Assembly (NCBI RefSeq): GCF_000485595.1
Contig: NW_014579067.1
Coordinates: forward strand, 12,375 to 37,235
Origin: Priapulus caudatus
Lineage: Eukaryota; Priapulida; Priapulimorpha; Priapulimorphida; Priapulidae
Length of the DNA: 24,861 nucleotides
Reading direction: 5' to 3'
Numbering within the stretch: position 1 is the stretch's first letter; each line of letters opens with the position of its first letter. The translations under genes were made by a program, and so were the position numbers. The notes under the pieces were generated by a model that was not told the DNA's origin, did no database searches, and saw nothing but the letters and a program-made list of their open reading frames with translations. Below are positions 1-8,712 of the stretch, piece by piece.

Positions 1-150
1 CAAACCTTAGAAATTAGCATAGTAATTGAACCCATTTAAATTAATACTACTATTATTAATTGAATCACACATGGATGAGCAATGGCATGAATCACAGAAA
101 CCAATGCCTAGCCATTTCATATCCACCCCACTAATAGAAATGATACAAAC

Positions 151-257
151 CTAATATTTTCAGTTGGCCCAGAGATACTCCTAGCTAATGGGGTACCCTG
201 ATATGCAGATGCATGTAGATAGTCAAGCACAACTTGCTGCATGTCTGTGTCACTCTC
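151..257 (-). CDS. UQCRC1: UQCRC1-like exon (fifth visible), bc1 complex core protein 1
   Basis: This minus-strand exon begins after a CAG acceptor at 260-258 and ends at a GT donor at 150-149. It encodes the stretch [18 protein letters not shown] followed by SGPTENIR. That is the M16-family segment after the zinc-site helix. The QGTPLA wording, and the ESDxxM start of the exon, favour cytochrome bc1 core protein 1 over the beta subunit of mitochondrial processing peptidase. Its 107 nt give 35 codons plus two bases, so the next exon should begin in phase 2. No further exon is recognisable in bases 1-150, so the C-terminal half of the protein is outside the window. The product would sit on the matrix side of respiratory complex III. 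Confidence 0.85.
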
Positions 258-387
258 CTGTAATACAAGTACGATAAAGGTTAATACAAGTGAACTACAC
301 GTGTAAGTCAGATACAGTAGGTTTTATTTTTGACTGCAGCTGTCCATTCCGGTTTTTATAGATCAGGAGAAGTGATGTGCCAGTTAA

Positions 388-551
388 GGATACACTCAAG
401 CTTTTATGCAAAATTTTATTGATTTTTAATTTTAATTTTTATTGGATGGCTAACACTAAGTGCCACCTCTATAATGCTTACTTCTCCATATAACAATGCA
501 TGTGAACTTTAAGAAACATAAAAACTGTGAAACTTAAGCTTGAGTGTATCC
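388..551. mobile_element. Small MITE, PIF/Harbinger-like, in a UQCRC1 intron
   Basis: A 164 bp segment is bounded by perfect 16 bp terminal inverted repeats, GGATACACTCAAGCTT at 388-403 and its reverse complement at 536-551. It is flanked on both sides by TAA (385-387 and 552-554). A 3 bp TWA duplication is the known signature of PIF/Harbinger transposition. It has no coding capacity. The assignment rests on the repeat and the duplication only. Confidence 0.62.
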
Positions 552-759
552 TAAAAATGTTGCATATGCGCCTGTTACAACTATTGATAATAGAAATTAT
601 TATAAGTATCACAACTAACATTTAAATGACATAAAAATGAAATATTATGTAATTAGTAATATATCTGCCAATAAGCAAGACTTAATACTATGCGCCTTTA
701 CTTTTGATGTATTTGGGACATCACCATTTTAAATATGGTAGTAAACAAAAATTCTGGTT

Positions 760-905
760 ACGACACTGCAGTATGAGCCATGTGTGCTGTTATGACACTG
801 CAGTACAGTGACTGTGTGCAGTTACGACACTGCAGTACAGTGTGCTGTGTGCAGTTACGACACTGCAGTACAGTGTGCTGTGTGCAGTTACGACACTGCA
901 GTATG
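760..905. repeat. 32-33 bp minisatellite, five copies
   Basis: GACACTGCAG recurs at 762, 794, 826, 859 and 892, giving spacings of 32, 32, 33 and 33. The unit reads roughly CAGTTACGACACTGCAGTAC then AGTGTGCTGTGTG. Each unit carries the palindrome ACTGCAGT. The array sits in the intron between the UQCRC1 exons at 151-257 and 1074-1165. The third to fifth copies are nearly identical, suggesting recent expansion. Confidence 0.9.
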
Positions 906-1073
906 AGCAGTATGAGCGATTATAGAGAGTAAGCGGTATATACCTAATTAGTTTAGGAAACAATCAATTCTATATATAGTTTGCTTCTAATAGTACAATG
1001 ACAAAATATTATTATATTTTTCATTTTGATCAAGATGACAGATGAAGTATCTCAAGAAATACTACATACATAC

Positions 1074-1165
1074 ATTAACTTCTCTCATGATGGTTGCTCT
1101 TTCTGCTTCAATGTCAGCACTGTCCAGACTTGGGTTCTGAAGAATGTCTGCTATCACGTCCAGCA
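1074..1165 (-). CDS. UQCRC1: UQCRC1-like exon (fourth visible)
   Basis: Minus-strand exon with a TTTAAAG acceptor (AG at 1167-1166) and a GTATGT donor just below 1074. Two bases complete a Val codon split with the previous exon. Thirty codons follow, including IADILQNPSL and IEAERATIMREVN. This is the conserved M16 helix pair after the zinc-binding region (pattern LADIxQNxxLxxxxIExERxVIxxE). The reading phase runs without a break into the exon at 151-257. Splice sites were chosen because they alone keep the family alignment gap-free on both sides. Confidence 0.87.
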
Positions 1166-1528
1166 CTTTAAACAACAACAATCGCCAACGTAAGTTATTG
1201 AACAAACTCGACTATTGAACGACAGCTTTAGCATTATCATTACAAATTATTTACAGTGAAATGATCTTCAAATTATGTTACTTAAATTAATTTCTATTTT
1301 AATATTTACTTGAAATAATATTAGGAAATATTTTAACTGTTATTTTTCACATCACTGGTAGCACTTCTACTTGTGCTGTAAATATCTGCAAGTCTTAATA
1401 AATGAGTTGATGAGAGCTTATAAGCAAAGAACCTATTAACTATATGGTTTGCAGTCAAACCTTAAAAAAGCCTAAACAATTTAAAAATACAACTATTCGC
1501 CAAAGAAAGAGTACACAATGTATTTTAC

Positions 1529-1658
1529 CTTTTTCTATATCTTTGGAGGAAGCTTTTCCATAGAAAGCACTGTGCTCACGGCCAATGTACGAGTTGAGAT
1601 GAGCACCCATGCCTTCTATCTCCTTCACTAGGAGGGACTGTGACCGTGTCTTACTTCC
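1529..1658 (-). CDS. UQCRC1: UQCRC1-like exon (third visible)
   Basis: Minus-strand exon with acceptor TTGCAG (AG at 1660-1659) and donor GTAAAA at 1528. It encodes GSKTRSQSLLVKEIEG, then MGAHLNSYIGREHSAFY, then GKASSKDIEK. This is one of the most recognisable blocks of the mitochondrial M16 family (MGAHLNAY-SREHTAYY-KALSKDL type), shared by processing peptidase beta and bc1 core 1. Its 43 codons plus one base splice in frame to the exon at 1074-1165. An open frame continues past the donor to 1455, but that extension is low-complexity intron translation and should not be annotated as protein. Confidence 0.9.
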
Positions 1659-2115
1659 CTGCAACACACATCACACAATAAAAACTGTTATTTCTTACAG
1701 AGAAATTCAAGTGTTTCTTTGCAATGCTAGGTACACAATCTAAGTACATTTCAGCCATCTTTAAGTACTTATGCAACATGGAATTGATAAAATTAATTTT
1801 GATATAATTGTATTCTCACAATACTCACAAAATTCCCTGCGTAAACACAAGTGCATGCCAAAAATGACAATTGGAGATTTTAAAAAGATGGAAATATATC
1901 TACACCAAAATATAAACCAGACATAGAGTGGAACAGAAACAAAGATGGAAACTAACTGTGATTAAAAATTAAGTTACTCTCACGTCACTGAAAAAAATAA
2001 AATAACATCATTTCATTTGGCTACACGAGGTTTTTATCAGTTAATGGATTTTACTAACAACAGAATATACTACAACAATGCAAACACAAATAAGTCATGT
2101 ACTAAGTCACCATAC

Positions 2116-2202
2116 CCTGTAGACTAGATGTTCAAACATGTTAGCAACTCCGTTTGTACTGTTCGTTTCATACCGGCTACCAGATTCAACCCAAAACCCA
2201 AC
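2116..2202 (-). CDS. UQCRC1: UQCRC1-like exon with degenerate zinc site (second visible)
   Basis: Minus-strand exon of exactly 29 codons between a CCAG acceptor (2203) and a GTATGG donor (2115). It reads VGFWVESGSRYET...NGVANMFEHLVYR. In active M16 peptidases this position holds HxxEH. Here the first His is Asn (NMFEH), so one zinc ligand is missing. Known bc1 core 1 proteins also lack that His, which supports the UQCRC1 assignment over catalytic processing peptidase beta. The exon joins in frame to the exon at 1529-1658, giving HLVYR-GSKTR. Confidence 0.85.
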
Positions 2203-2522
2203 CTGGAATTGAACAGAGATCTGTAGTTATAGTAATCTGGCTAACAGCAAGTTTAGCAAAGTCAATCACACTACGCAACTCAACATGTTTAGGAATCAAC
2301 TTGCACATTATGTGTAGAAAATTGACTGAAATTCCTATCAAGTAAAATTTTACAAGCTGAACTTACGAGTCTTCGCTTAATACCATTAGCCTAGTTTAGA
2401 ATATATATAGGCTACTAAGATCTTGCTAAAATTCTGTAATCTGTTACCACATGAGGTTCAGTTTAAAAAAGTACTACTGCTAGTGCTAGTCTGCTGAAAT
2501 CACCACACAGCGAGACACTCAC

Positions 2523-2640
2523 AGTACACGACTGAGAGTCACAGTCTTCCGTTGCCACTCGTAGTCCATTCGGAAGAGTGGTGATGCGAGTCTCTGGCGC
2601 ATTCAGTACACACTGATCGTAGGTCGCGGTGGCAGTCGGA
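2523..2640 (-). CDS. UQCRC1: UQCRC1-like 5' exon (mature N-terminus); upstream end uncertain
   Basis: The minus strand encodes APETRITTLPNGLRVATE, then DCDSQSCT, ending at a GTGAGT donor (2522). This is the typical start of the mature M16 chain (pattern PETxVTxLxNGLRVASE). It splices in frame to VGFWVESGS at 2202. Upstream, the frame stays open as WRPTATATYDQCVLN but meets an in-frame TAG just past 2646. The only nearby ATG (2646-2644, ATGGCGTCC) is out of this frame by one base. The true start is therefore in another exon (a possible acceptor is GATCAG before TGTGTACTG), or there is a one-base error or indel. The 2640 end is a practical limit only. Confidence 0.72.
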
Positions 2641-2646
2641 CGCCAT

Positions 2647-3355
2647 CTTTTGGTTATCTATTCAAAATATAAACATTTGATATGATACCAGCAGAGTTCT
2701 CCTCGGGAATGTAAGACAGCAACATCTGGCAATTAGGCATTTCATCTCTGATTGCTAATTGGAGTCAATTACACATGTCGTGAGCGGCCCCAACACACAG
2801 CTAAACTCGACTAATTTGGAGACTTATATATGTTAACCTGTGAAAACAGCATGAAATTGCAGGGTTTCTTCTGAGGGAAAATTAGACAACGGCGGTAATG
2901 GCCAGTTTGGGGAAAAAACGCACATGGATTCAAAGACGTGCAGTAGGCACGAATGTGGATTCTGCAGGCAGACGCGGGGGGAGAGAGGTAGAGGGAGGTT
3001 CTGGGGGTCTCCCCCAGCAAAATTTAAACAAGTGCCGCAGAGCGACAGCGCTCAACTGACGTGTACTGTAGCCAGGTATTCTTCTGATAAACTCACTGGC
3101 AACCGAATCAAGTGTGCCCTCCTGCGTTCGCGCTCAGAGCATATATATCTATGATACTACTAATACAGATCTAAAATCTATGATAGGCTTTGCTCTACCT
3201 ACTGGTAGTATACCAAGATGAAAGCTGTTGGATGTGTATTCGTGCTGTAAAGGTGTGAAATGAAGCGAGCCTCGAGCAAATTTTGCGATCACGCTTTCCT
3301 ACCTGCTCTCTTATTCATGTTCAATTTGTTGTTTGTGCACAGGGCGGGCGTGCGG
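2647..3355. other. Intergenic/promoter-side DNA upstream of UQCRC1, with a hAT-like hairpin scrap
   Basis: No exon is recognised. The part next to 2650 should contain the UQCRC1 promoter, but I see no clear TATA box. At 3000-3016 there is a CTGGGGGTCTCCCCCAG hairpin followed by CAAAATTT. A close relative (CTGGGGG, CCCT, CCCCCAG, then AAATTTT) lies at 6732-6749. Such G-rich hairpins are common inside non-autonomous hAT-type elements, but I cannot define ends here. Short reading frames in this stretch look like chance. Confidence 0.4.
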
Positions 3356-4018
3356 TTAGCTCTAGTACTATAGCCCGCGTACATTGACTGCCGCAGGGCT
3401 ATAGAACATTTTCAGCTAGATTTCGCTGCTGCAACAGTTCCCAAAGTTCCCACGAAAAATCGCTTTACAAAACGCAAAATGATCGGGCTTTTTAACACTT
3501 ATCTATTCCACGTGGACATCTCACCTCATCTTTTTGGAACCACTTTCCACAACTTACACCATGTATTAGCCTTTAATAGTTTTATTCCTCCAAGTCAGCA
3601 TACTGGCTGTCAGCTTTGAAATATTCGTGGCGTGCGAACCGCCGTGATCGTCACCCGGTACTTGTTATACAGCGAGTGCCATACGCTGCGCCATGTGTTT
3701 TGCCACTACTCATCCGTGACAAGTACGCGTTCGCAGCCCAACAATCATTTAACTGTTACAGCCAGAAGTGCTTGACTTGTAACGAATAAAGCCTTATTAA
3801 AGGCATAGAATACATAGTGTAAATTGTGGAAAGTGTTCAAAAGATAGGTGAGATGTCCACGTAGATAGAAAGTGTCTAAAAAGCCGCTCTTGGCGCTTTT
3901 TGTAAAGCGATTTGTACTCGTGGGAACTTGAGAACTGTAGCGACGTCAGCAAAATCTCGCTGAAAATGTTCTATACCCTGCGCAGTCAATTACGCGACGC
4001 TATAGTACTAGAGCTAAA
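3356..4018. mobile_element. Foldback (long inverted repeat) element with 8 bp target duplication
   Basis: The left end TTAGCTCTAGTACTATAGC (3356-3374) is matched by GCTATAGTACTAGAGCTAA at the right end (3999-4017). The complementarity continues inward for about 240 bp or more per arm; for example, CACGTGGACATCTCACCT near 3510 pairs with AGGTGAGATGTCCACGT near 3845. Weaker pairing reaches toward the centre at about 3690. Flanks are GCGTGCGG (3348-3355) and GCGTGTGG (4019-4026), 7 of 8 identical. An 8 bp duplication is typical of hAT elements. No protein is encoded, so this is a non-autonomous foldback or MITE. Confidence 0.85.
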
Positions 4019-4058
4019 GCGTGTGGTGTTACTTGCTGTGTTGCGCAGATGACCATTA

Positions 4059-4085
4059 GGGGGGGAGGGGGGGGGGGGGGGGGGG
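4059..4085. repeat. Poly-G tract (G7-A-G19)
   Basis: Seven G, one A, then nineteen G in direct succession, 40 bp beyond the foldback element. The tract can form G-quadruplexes. It is also a place where sequencing length error is likely. Confidence 0.95.
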
Positions 4086-5528
4086 TGACGCGGCATTTAG
4101 CAGGTGATTAAGGCGAGAATAGAAGTAGAGAAAGCATTAAGACTTTGGTAGTAAATAACATTTCGTGTTATTTACCTTTTTTTATTTTTATTCAGACGTT
4201 CCAAGTGCCTGTGATGCAGCTACTGAGCTAGGCACTGTCTAGCCCGACCAGGCTGTGCGACGGATTGTCTATACAGCCTGACACCCTTCCATACAAAAAA
4301 CCTATCACCTCTGCAGATCTAGATGAATAACTCTGTATATCTCAAATAAAACTATTCTATTACCACCTTTGACTTGCCTTGATTGAAATATGAACGTTAA
4401 CTCACAGTTGTCCTTCCTCCAAAATAGAATGTATCTCTTAATTCATGGTATAATCTGCTAATTCTCACAGCATATCAACTTTCCAATCAGCTTTACCCGC
4501 CATGTTTAGCGAGGCACGGAAAACCCGAAACGGAAAAGACACGCTAGCAAATACTACAGAAATAGTACAATAGCTGCACGATGGCTCTCACGGCAATTAC
4601 CCACCAAAGCAAGTGAAACGATGTTCACAAATGTCTTGGCCATTTGTAAAAACCTTAGATGACATGTTCTCGGATGTAGTGGTGGTTTACATGAGGAACG
4701 CAGATCGTTTAATTTCCTTTGTTCGATCCATTGCGGATTTTAGTCACAGTCTGAATGATAGCAAAAATGGTGGAAAATTCATAAATTTGGTTGCATTCGT
4801 CTCAAAAAGTTGCTGTAACCCCGTAAGTACCCAGCACATCGTAGCGCACTGATGGTTACAAGAAGGTGGATGTATACTGATTCATTTGGTATATCACATG
4901 TGAAGTGTTCTTTGGCGATACTTGGCAAATAAGACAACTACGTGTTTAGCTGCAGCCAATGTTTGAAACGGTATTCTAACCCTAGCAATACCGTTTCTTG
5001 GAGCTAGGCACTGTCCTGCACTCATTTTCACAGAGGGCAACTTCAAAACTCAATGTCACCAACCCTAAGTCATATCCTGTTAAGATAGGCCCGTATAGAG
5101 TTAATATTATGTTTCTACATATTCAACCATGACATTTTAATAAGTGACCGGTTTATACTATTACCCGTGCGTGCTTTGCAAGCGTATTTGATGCTACAGG
5201 TTTCAACGACCTCAGTATGTAAGACGCCATGTTGACTACAACTAGGGAAAGACGTTCATCTGTTTTACGAATCGTCATAACCAGCCACACTTTTTACTCT
5301 TTAAATTCATAAATTTCACACATATATGGGTTTTCGGTCCATCAGTTATTAATGTGAGCTTTTGGCGTAGCTGATTTAAATGCGTGCATTTGGCAATATA
5401 ATAATGTAACTCATCCAGTGCATCTATATACCAACGATCCGGCACTATACGATCTTTGATCTATACAGGCGACCGTACAGTGGCGCCACTGTATCGCTAA
5501 CATCATTTTAAGAAAGGCAGCGGTTAGT
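4086..5528. other. Intergenic stretch without recognised genes
   Basis: About 1.4 kb of moderately AT-rich DNA. The longest frame (4613-4852, plus) has no recognisable family and no splice or start context I trust. A perfect 11 bp stem (GAAACGGTATT at 4965-4975, complement at 4987-4997) with an 11-base loop is the only notable structure. The 15-mer GAGCTAGGCACTGTC occurs at 4225-4239 and 5001-5015. Confidence 0.45.
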
Positions 5529-6151
5529 TTAAAGGGACAGTAGCCTCTAGTATTTTACTTGCCATACCAAACTATACTTACTGTATAACAATCGTCTATA
5601 CCCACACGTATTTGTTACAGATACCCTAATATATTGTTATAATTATTTTACACTCAACGCTACGAAATTTGAAACGCGCGCCATGGACACCCGCGACGTG
5701 CTCGCCACCCGAAACAAGTTGCGTATATTTACCAATTTTTGCACGTTACAGACGAGGGCTAATCACCAAAAGTGCATTATTATTTATACCTAAATGCTAT
5801 TTAAACGAACGATATTCATTTTTAGGGCATTTATCCATCTTATACTAATCTATATGTACGTTTATAGATATTACAATCCTTTTGCTTCTTGAATGAATAA
5901 ATAAGATACTACCCTCGGGTCTGTAGCCCGTGCTGCCGAAAGTGGTTTTGCCCGCAACTTATCAGTAGTTCGTGCGCTTTGAGCGGCGCGCCACCGTCGC
6001 GATGTAATTAAACTATAGTCGTAAGTTTGAAAACATCTTAAAAAAAAATATTTCCAATTGGTGATTGAACATGAAACGTTTTATGTAGCGTAATTATAAC
6101 TCTAAATTAGCTGAAAATAACCCTAGAACCTAGAGTAAACTCTCCCTTTAA
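5529..6151. mobile_element. TTAA-bounded MITE, copy 1 (left arm of inverted pair)
   Basis: A 623 bp segment starts at TTAAAGGGACAGTAGCC and ends at ...AACTCTCCCTTTAA, so its own ends are short inverted repeats (TTAAAGGGA) with TTAA at each edge. It matches the reverse complement of 7010-7644 over essentially its whole length, for example ATATTACAATCC with TTTTGCTT, and TAGCTGAAAATAACCCTAGAA. TTAA targets are used by piggyBac-type transposases, so that origin is possible but unproved. No coding capacity. Confidence 0.8.
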
Positions 6152-7009
6152 TTTGGACCTTTGATTTGGACCTAGATTTTCCGTTTTGGATTTGAGCATG
6201 GTATGGCCCCCGACTCCTGGGCCGGCCGTCGCGAACCAAATTTATATATTCTAGGAAAACGAGGGCTTGATCGGGTGGGGGGAGGCCCGATCTGCCGGTG
6301 AAAATTACTTGTCAGCATGCAGGCGAGCGCAAACATATCCGTTTTTTTAAATAAGGCAACTTTTGCAAATAGCCACTTTTCGTGGGAAGGCCCCCCCTGA
6401 ATCCGCCCCTGGTCCCGAGAACCCAGTGAAATCGCCTCACAGTCACAACAAATATATTTCACAGTCCAATGGATTGTCCAGCAGAGGCGGACATTCCAAA
6501 TTTCCTAAAATAACATAGAAATGGAAGAGGAGGATGGGTGGTCAGGTAGATGGGAATTTGCAAACCGAACGCGCATTACTCATCGCGCGGCATGGCTGCG
6601 CGTGTGTGTGTGAGGTACATGCATGTCTGACACCAAATACCATACATGCAGTGCGGCCGCGTGTACAGGCATTTGTGTTACCGGGGGGGGTCTTAACCGT
6701 ACCAAACTGCGAGCACGCAAGGCGGGCGGATCTGGGGGCCCTCCCCCAGAAATTTTGTAAATTGACCCACTGTAATGCTTTAGACCCCGCCCCGCCCCCC
6801 CCTGACCCTATGCGACCCCCCCTAGTACACGCCCCTTGACAGTAGTTGTGTAGTGTAATTTCGTATGTATACGGGTGTTCATGACACACGAGCAAAATAT
6901 GTTGGCTTTTGAAAACGAACGAAAATTAATAAAAGAAGTTGAGACAAAAAGTAGCCTATGGCGGGCGTACTCAACTAAAGGCCGAAGTACTTAAAACCTT
7001 ACCCTTACC
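6152..7009. other. Core between two inverted MITE copies, with hAT-like terminus
   Basis: About 860 bp. On the minus strand, 6411-6391 reads CAGGGGCGGATTCAGGGGGG, the common end sequence of hAT-like non-autonomous elements; the element would extend toward lower coordinates, but I see no partner end. A CTGGGGG/CCCCCAG hairpin (6732-6749) and several C- and G-runs (6790-6830) look like a second, fragmented element. Overlapping frames at 6534-6895 on both strands are products of this GC-rich repeat DNA. Confidence 0.5.
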
Positions 7010-7644
7010 TTAAAGGGAGTTTGACTTCTATGGCGTTCTAGGGTTATTTTCAGCTAATTTAGGTTATAATTACGCTACCATAATAAAGTTCATGCGTTTC
7101 AATCACCTATTAGAATATTATTAACAAATGTTTTAAAACTATACGACTAGCATGTTTGATTACAACGACGGTGGCGTCCACGTCAAAGCGGCACGATTGA
7201 TAAGTGCGCACAAACCACTTCTCCAGGCAAGGTCTACGGACGAGGGTGTTTCTTACGTTATCATTCAATAAGCAAAATAGGGATTGTAATATCTTATAAC
7301 GACAATATAGTTTACAGTTAGATTATAATGATAAATTTGCCCTAAACTAACTATCGTTCGGTTAAATAGCATTTAAGGCTATAAATTATAATTGCCACTT
7401 TTGGATTAGCCCTCGGTCTAGTACGATTGCAAAATAATGTCAAATAAGCAAACTTTTTTTGAGTGGCCCAGCACGTCGCGGGTGGCATGAGCGCCGTTCA
7501 ATTTTCGTAGCCTTGATGCTTGTAAATATTATAAAATTAATTAGAATCCTGGCTAACAATAACGTGTGGGTATGAGACGATTATCTTATACAGTAAGTAT
7601 AGTTGTTGCAGTACTAAAATCCTTAGCGGCTACTGTCCCTTTAA
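7010..7644. mobile_element. TTAA-bounded MITE, copy 2 (right arm, inverted)
   Basis: A 635 bp segment from TTAAAGGGAGTTTGACTTC to ...GGCTACTGTCCCTTTAA, the inverted counterpart of 5529-6151 with scattered substitutions and small indels. TTAA is present at both ends. Together the two copies can fold into a stem of more than 600 bp around the 860 bp core. Confidence 0.8.
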
Positions 7645-7854
7645 TAAATTAAAATTTTAAATGTTTTTTTATGTAAAAATATTATTGCAGCGCAGTATAG
7701 AATAATGTAAAAAATGGTCTAGCCATTCAAACATTCATCATTGTCTGTCTAAATAATTTTAATTTAAACTAATAATTGTAAATAATATTGTGGAGATTTC
7801 CTGAAGGGGGTGACGTCATACAACCATACGACTTCAATAACTACAGGCGGCTAT
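7645..7854. other. AT-rich spacer
   Basis: A short AT-rich stretch between the inverted MITE pair and the next small element. Nothing recognised. Confidence 0.4.
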
Positions 7855-8046
7855 CAGTGGCGGATCCAGAAGTAATTCTAGGGTGGGGGTGCATCTGCTT
7901 AGGGAGGGGGGGTGAGGCAATTATTGCGAGTCCAATGGCCACGAAGCGCCGAGGGATAGGTGTATAGTCCCTAAAAAAATTACCCTGTTTGAAAAATTTC
8001 AAGGGGCGCGCGACCGCCCCGCTGTCGGCCCTGGTATCCGCCACTC
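7855..8046. mobile_element. Small MITE with GTGGCGGATCCAG ends
   Basis: CAGTGGCGGATCCAG at 7855-7869 is complemented by CTGGTATCCGCCACT at 8031-8045, one base inserted, giving a roughly 190 bp element. The GGCGGATCCAG end is shared by many hAT-like MITEs. I could not identify a convincing target duplication. It lies about 70 bp from the first units of the minisatellite that follows. Confidence 0.65.
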
Positions 8047-8117
8047 CGCAACAGAGACCAAGTGCGCGGCAAGGGGAACTATAACATCTCACAGATTGTG
8101 GATTTGAAGTGGGAAAC

Positions 8118-8705
8118 CGGTGGTTGCACCACCCGTGCACGTACCGGACAAGGGGGTTGCATCACCCGCGCACGTGCCGCGGACCATAGGGGGGGGGGTT
8201 GCCATCACCCGCCCACGTGCCGAGACGAAGGGGGGTTGCATCGCTCCGCGCACGTGCCAACAAGGGGGTTGCATCACCGCGACGTGCCGGCCAAGGGAGG
8301 GGGCATACACCGCGCACTGTGCGCGCCACAAAGAGGGTTGCATCATCCGAGCACGTGTCGACACAGGGGGTTGCATCACCGCGCACGTGCCGCGACTAGG
8401 GGCGTTGACATCACCGCGCGCACGTGCGGCCAAGAGGGGTGCATCACCCGCGCACGTGGCCGGAACAAAGTGGGTTGCATCACCCCGGAGCACGGTGTCA
8501 CTCGAACAAGGGGGTATAGGCATCACCGCGCACGTGCCGACAAGGGGGTTTGAATCACCCCAGCACGTGCGCCAAAGGAGGGGTCAATCACCGGCGCACG
8601 TGACCGGACAAGAGGGTTGCCATAACACGAGCACGTGTCGAAACAAGGGGGGTTCCATCAACCCGCGCGCACGTGCCGGACAAGGGGTTGCATCACCGGT
8701 ACGCG
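8118..8705. repeat. E-box-rich minisatellite (CACGTG units)
   Basis: About 16 tandem units of roughly 33-40 bp. The best-kept unit core is CGCGCACGTGCCGGACAAGG followed by GGGTTGCATCACC. Twelve units keep a perfect CACGTG; the others are variants such as CACGTA or GACGTG. The units have few stops, so long frames appear on both strands (8062-8710 plus, 8089-8526 minus), rich in RARAG-type repeats. These are repeat translations, not genes. Units also occur at 9703-9805, 11023-11125 and 11372-11430. Confidence 0.9.
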
Positions 8706-8712
8706 GCTAACG

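Noticed and set aside
2116-2202. Assignment of the M16 gene to processing peptidase beta (PMPCB)
   Set aside because: The first zinc His is missing and the exon at 151-257 carries the core-1-like QGTPLA wording. PMPCB remains the alternative.
4225-5015. 15-base exact repeat GAGCTAGGCACTGTC
   Set aside because: A single 15-mer match in about 25 kb is near chance, and flanking sequence does not extend it.
6534-6895. Overlapping frames of 101 and 117 codons on opposite strands
   Set aside because: The sequence is GC-rich transposon debris with homopolymer runs. There is no domain, start context or codon pattern on either strand.
8118-8705. Possible CRISPR-like array
   Set aside because: Units are tandem and degenerate without unique spacers between constant repeats, and the context is clearly eukaryotic.
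8062-8710. Long open frames on both strands (up to 196 codons), Arg/Ala/His/Gly-rich
   Set aside because: They are translations of the CACGTG minisatellite, whose units have few stops. Overlapping frames on both strands show the same periodicity.
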